From positions 1 through 14,192 of the forward strand of contig JBMNUL010000060.1 of assembly GCA_050946255.1 (NCBI GenBank): a stretch of 14,192 nucleotides of DNA, written 5' to 3'. The position numbers and the translations under genes were made by a program. The DNA is from JBMNUL01 sp050946255. GTDB lineage: Bacteria; Actinomycetota; Coriobacteriia; Coriobacteriales; CADBOM01. Numbering within the stretch: the first letter of the stretch is position 1; every line of letters starts with the position of its first letter. Shown one piece after another: positions 12,591 to 14,192 of this stretch. Below the pieces are notes generated by a model, which made no database searches, was not told the DNA's origin, and was given only the letters and a program-made list of their open reading frames with translations.

Positions 12591-13760
12591 CTACTGGTAG
12601 TTGTCGTAGACGTTTCCGCAGAATTCCTGCATCTGCTCGACTGTGAGTCCGCCTGGGGTTGCGCCGAGGAACGGGCAATGGTCGATTGCTGCCTGTGCGA
12701 TTCCCACGGTCTGCTCGCGGGTGATTCCGCGATCCTTAAGCGACGGCACCTCGAGCCTCTTCATGAGGTCGCGCATCCAATCGGAAACCCAATGTGCCAC
12801 ATAATCGCTCGAGAGACCAGCTGGAATCTTGATGCCGATGCACTCGGCAATATCCCTGACGGCGTCTGCGGAAACAGACTTGGAGAACTCGATGACTTCT
12901 GGAAGTGCGATTCCGCATGCATAACCATGGTTGAGGTGGAACTGCATTCCGAGCTCATGGCCGAAGCAATGTCCAACGTGGACGGAGAGGTTGGCGAGAC
13001 CGTCGCCTGCAGCATTTGCGGCATAGAGCATCTTTGCCCTGGCCTCGTAGTTCTCGGGCTCCCTGACGCAGGTCTCGAGGTTGTTGGCAACGATTCGAAC
13101 AGCTTCCTCGGAGAGGGTCGTGCTCCACGGATTGTAGATGTTGGAGGTAAGTCCCTCGACTGCATGCGCAAGGGCATCGAGTCCGGAGTTGACTGTCACG
13201 CTGGCGGGGCAGGTAAAGGTCATCGTGGGGTCGAGCACTGCGAGGTCTGCATACCTGATGACGGTCTTCTTGATGTCGCTCGCAAGCTCGTGCACGACGC
13301 ACATCGGCGAACCCTCGGAGCCGGTTCCAGCGGCAGTCGGAATGAGGTACACGGGAACGTCGAGCTTGTAATCCTTGGCGCCGTTCTCCTCCATGTATTT
13401 GACTATGGAGCCAGGGTTGCACATGAGAACGCTGACGCCCTTTGCGGTGTCCATGGAAGATCCGCCGCCGACTCCGACTATCACGTCTGCTCCGACTTCC
13501 TTGGCCTTGTCTCCGGCCTTGTCCACGACCTCATCGGAAGGGTCTGGCTGCACATCGTCGTAGACGAAGGTCTCGAGTCCGCCCTCCTTGAACGCGTTGG
13601 AGACTCGCTCGGCTCCACCGGACATCATCACGCCCTGATCGCAGATTATGAAAGCTTTCTTCTTACCGCTATCCTTGGCTATATTCACCATTTTGCTCAT
13701 GGCGTCTTTTCCGAAAAGAGAAGGTACTAAACGCGAATAGGTTGCAACAGGAGTCGTCAT
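12591..13760 (-). CDS. Iron-containing (group III) alcohol dehydrogenase
   Basis: The 389-aa NAD(P)-dependent dehydrogenase belongs to the FucO / 1,3-propanediol dehydrogenase / AdhB family, which interconverts alcohols and aldehydes in the cytosol. GGGSSMD at 98-104 is the nucleotide-binding signature. Metal ligands matching D196, H200, H263 and H277 of FucO are D195, H199, H264 and H278, in the contexts GLDALAHAVEG, GHCFGHELG and LNHGYA. Length is normal. ATG 13760 is the likely start, with AAGGA six bases before it on the coding strand; a TTG directly upstream at 13763 would sit too close to that site. The protein is rich in cysteine and methionine for the family. The gene stands alone, convergent with ogt. 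Its substrate cannot be read from sequence; a link to the flavoenzyme locus is not shown. Confidence 0.93.
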   Translation of the reverse strand: MTTPVATYSRLVPSLFGKDAMSKMVNIAKDSGKKKAFIICDQGVMMSGGAERVSNAFKEGGLETFVYDDVQPDPSDEVVDKAGDKAKEVGADVIVGVGGGSSMDTAKGVSVLMCNPGSIVKYMEENGAKDYKLDVPVYLIPTAAGTGSEGSPMCVVHELASDIKKTVIRYADLAVLDPTMTFTCPASVTVNSGLDALAHAVEGLTSNIYNPWSTTLSEEAVRIVANNLETCVREPENYEARAKMLYAANAAGDGLANLSVHVGHCFGHELGMQFHLNHGYACGIALPEVIEFSKSVSADAVRDIAECIGIKIPAGLSSDYVAHWVSDWMRDLMKRLEVPSLKDRGITREQTVGIAQAAIDHCPFLGATPGGLTVEQMQEFCGNVYDNYQ

Positions 13761-13806
13761 CAATGATCCTTTCTTTCCTAACGTGATTTGTTCCGATGCA
13801 CAATGA

Positions 13807-13836
13807 AATCTACAATTCCATGTTTCAACGGCTCAA
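13807..13836 (-). promoter_or_regulatory. Candidate promoter of the alcohol dehydrogenase gene
   Basis: Reading leftward: TTGAGC (13831-13836), 18 bases, TAGATT (13807-13812). The start would be near 13800, giving a ~40-base leader. The surrounding DNA is AT-rich and offers other weak matches. Confidence 0.3.
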
Positions 13837-13998
13837 TCACTATTTATTCTTGCCCAAATACCATTGTAAGTTTAATCCTAGTTTACGAGTAGTAATAAGA
13901 AAACACATATTCTCGACGGCAGAAATTTTGTAATAAAGTGTTCTTTCGAAAAATGGAGTTGGATGGGAACATGTGTGGTTATGTAGTTCTAGCTTGAA

Positions 13999-14133
13999 CT
14001 TGGGCGTTCGGACATTGATTAGAAGATGTAGTTCCGGAATCAAAGAACCTGTAGCCCATAACCGTTCTGCCTGGGTGTTCGGGCACTGATTCGAAGACGC
14101 ATTGCCTTATCAAAGAACCGCACCCCGAACCCC
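13999..14133. repeat. Degenerate ~71-bp direct repeat
   Basis: Two copies start at 13999 and 14070. Their first 35 bases agree at 26 positions, with most differences being transitions, and both contain ATCAAAGAACC at the corresponding place. It looks like an old tandem duplication of noncoding DNA. Confidence 0.6.
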
Positions 14134-14166
14134 GAGCTTTTCCAAGCCCGAGATTCTGAGGTGCGG
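14109..14166 (-). terminator. Possible leftward terminator of a gene beyond the window
   Basis: CCGCACC (14118-14124) and GGTGCGG (14160-14166) form a 7-bp outer stem with a partly paired interior. Reading leftward, TTCTTTGAT follows the stem, a weak T-run. This would end a leftward gene lying to the right of the window. Confidence 0.35.
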
Positions 14167-14192
14167 CTCAAATAGGCGAGTCTCTGTTTTAG

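Larger units (their letters stand above)
13761..14192. other. Right-edge intergenic region, no gene seen
   Basis: 432 bases upstream of the alcohol dehydrogenase gene. The first 200 are AT-rich and hold the candidate promoter. The rest contains the diverged direct repeat (13999-14133) and a hairpin. The leftward frame at 13840-14043 has no ribosome binding site or family resemblance. Confidence 0.55.

Noticed and set aside
13840..14043. 67-aa open frame on the - strand
   Set aside because: No ribosome binding site; covers an AT-rich promoter region and part of a noncoding repeat; no recognisable motif.

Overview
The window looks like chromosome from an anaerobic, moderately GC-rich actinobacterium, most likely of the class Coriobacteriia (Eggerthellaceae-like). 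This is inferred from three large FMN/FAD/[4Fe-4S] Old Yellow Enzyme oxidoreductases within 10 kb, an MtaA/URO-D-type methyltransferase, an Ada-AlkA fusion of a kind known from actinobacteria, GAG/AAG/CTC-rich codon use and strong AGGAGG-type ribosome binding sites. No 16S, tRNA or other taxonomic marker is present, so the placement is tentative.

Layout. (1) 47-2011 (+) is a 654-aa OYE-family flavoenzyme, closed by a terminator at 2109-2139. (2) 2141-2760 is an AT-rich island holding a short, apparently orphan RelB/DinJ-type antitoxin (2294-2488, +). Its promoter is bracketed by a long inverted repeat. A doubtful 42-aa basic ORF and a terminator (2779-2817) follow. (3) 3024-4994 (-) and 7799-9769 (-) are two paralogous 656-aa OYE flavoenzymes of identical length. 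Between them, on the opposite strand, lies a 696-aa double-domain URO-D/MtaA-type protein (5561-7651, +) in which both halves keep a full H-x-C...C zinc triad. The 566-bp AT-rich region at 4995-5560 separates the first paralogue from it and is rich in palindromes. A bidirectional terminator (7707-7744) separates it from the second. (4) 10161-12294 (+) is a probable two-gene alkylation-repair operon: an Ada(N-terminal)/AraC-HTH/AlkA fusion, then an Ogt-type O6-alkylguanine-DNA methyltransferase with a GTG start. (5) 12348-12469 holds 37-bp tandem repeats running into a long hairpin. (6) 12591-13760 (-) is an iron-type alcohol dehydrogenase with its own AT-rich upstream region. The right edge carries a degenerate ~71-bp direct repeat and a hairpin that may end a leftward gene outside the window.

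How the parts may work together. The three flavoenzymes have the FadH / 2-enoate reductase / trimethylamine dehydrogenase architecture: TIM barrel with FMN, four-Cys [4Fe-4S] site, two Rossmann folds. Such enzymes move electrons from NAD(P)H to unsaturated or benzylic substrates, or take them from methylated amines. A zinc methyltransferase of the MtaA type normally moves a methyl group from a corrinoid protein to a thiol or folate acceptor. Their interleaving suggests a small accessory catabolic locus for a methylated and/or unsaturated (possibly plant- or host-derived) compound. That is inference: no corrinoid protein, transporter or dedicated regulator is in the window. The repair operon, the orphan antitoxin and the alcohol dehydrogenase look like separate transcription units.
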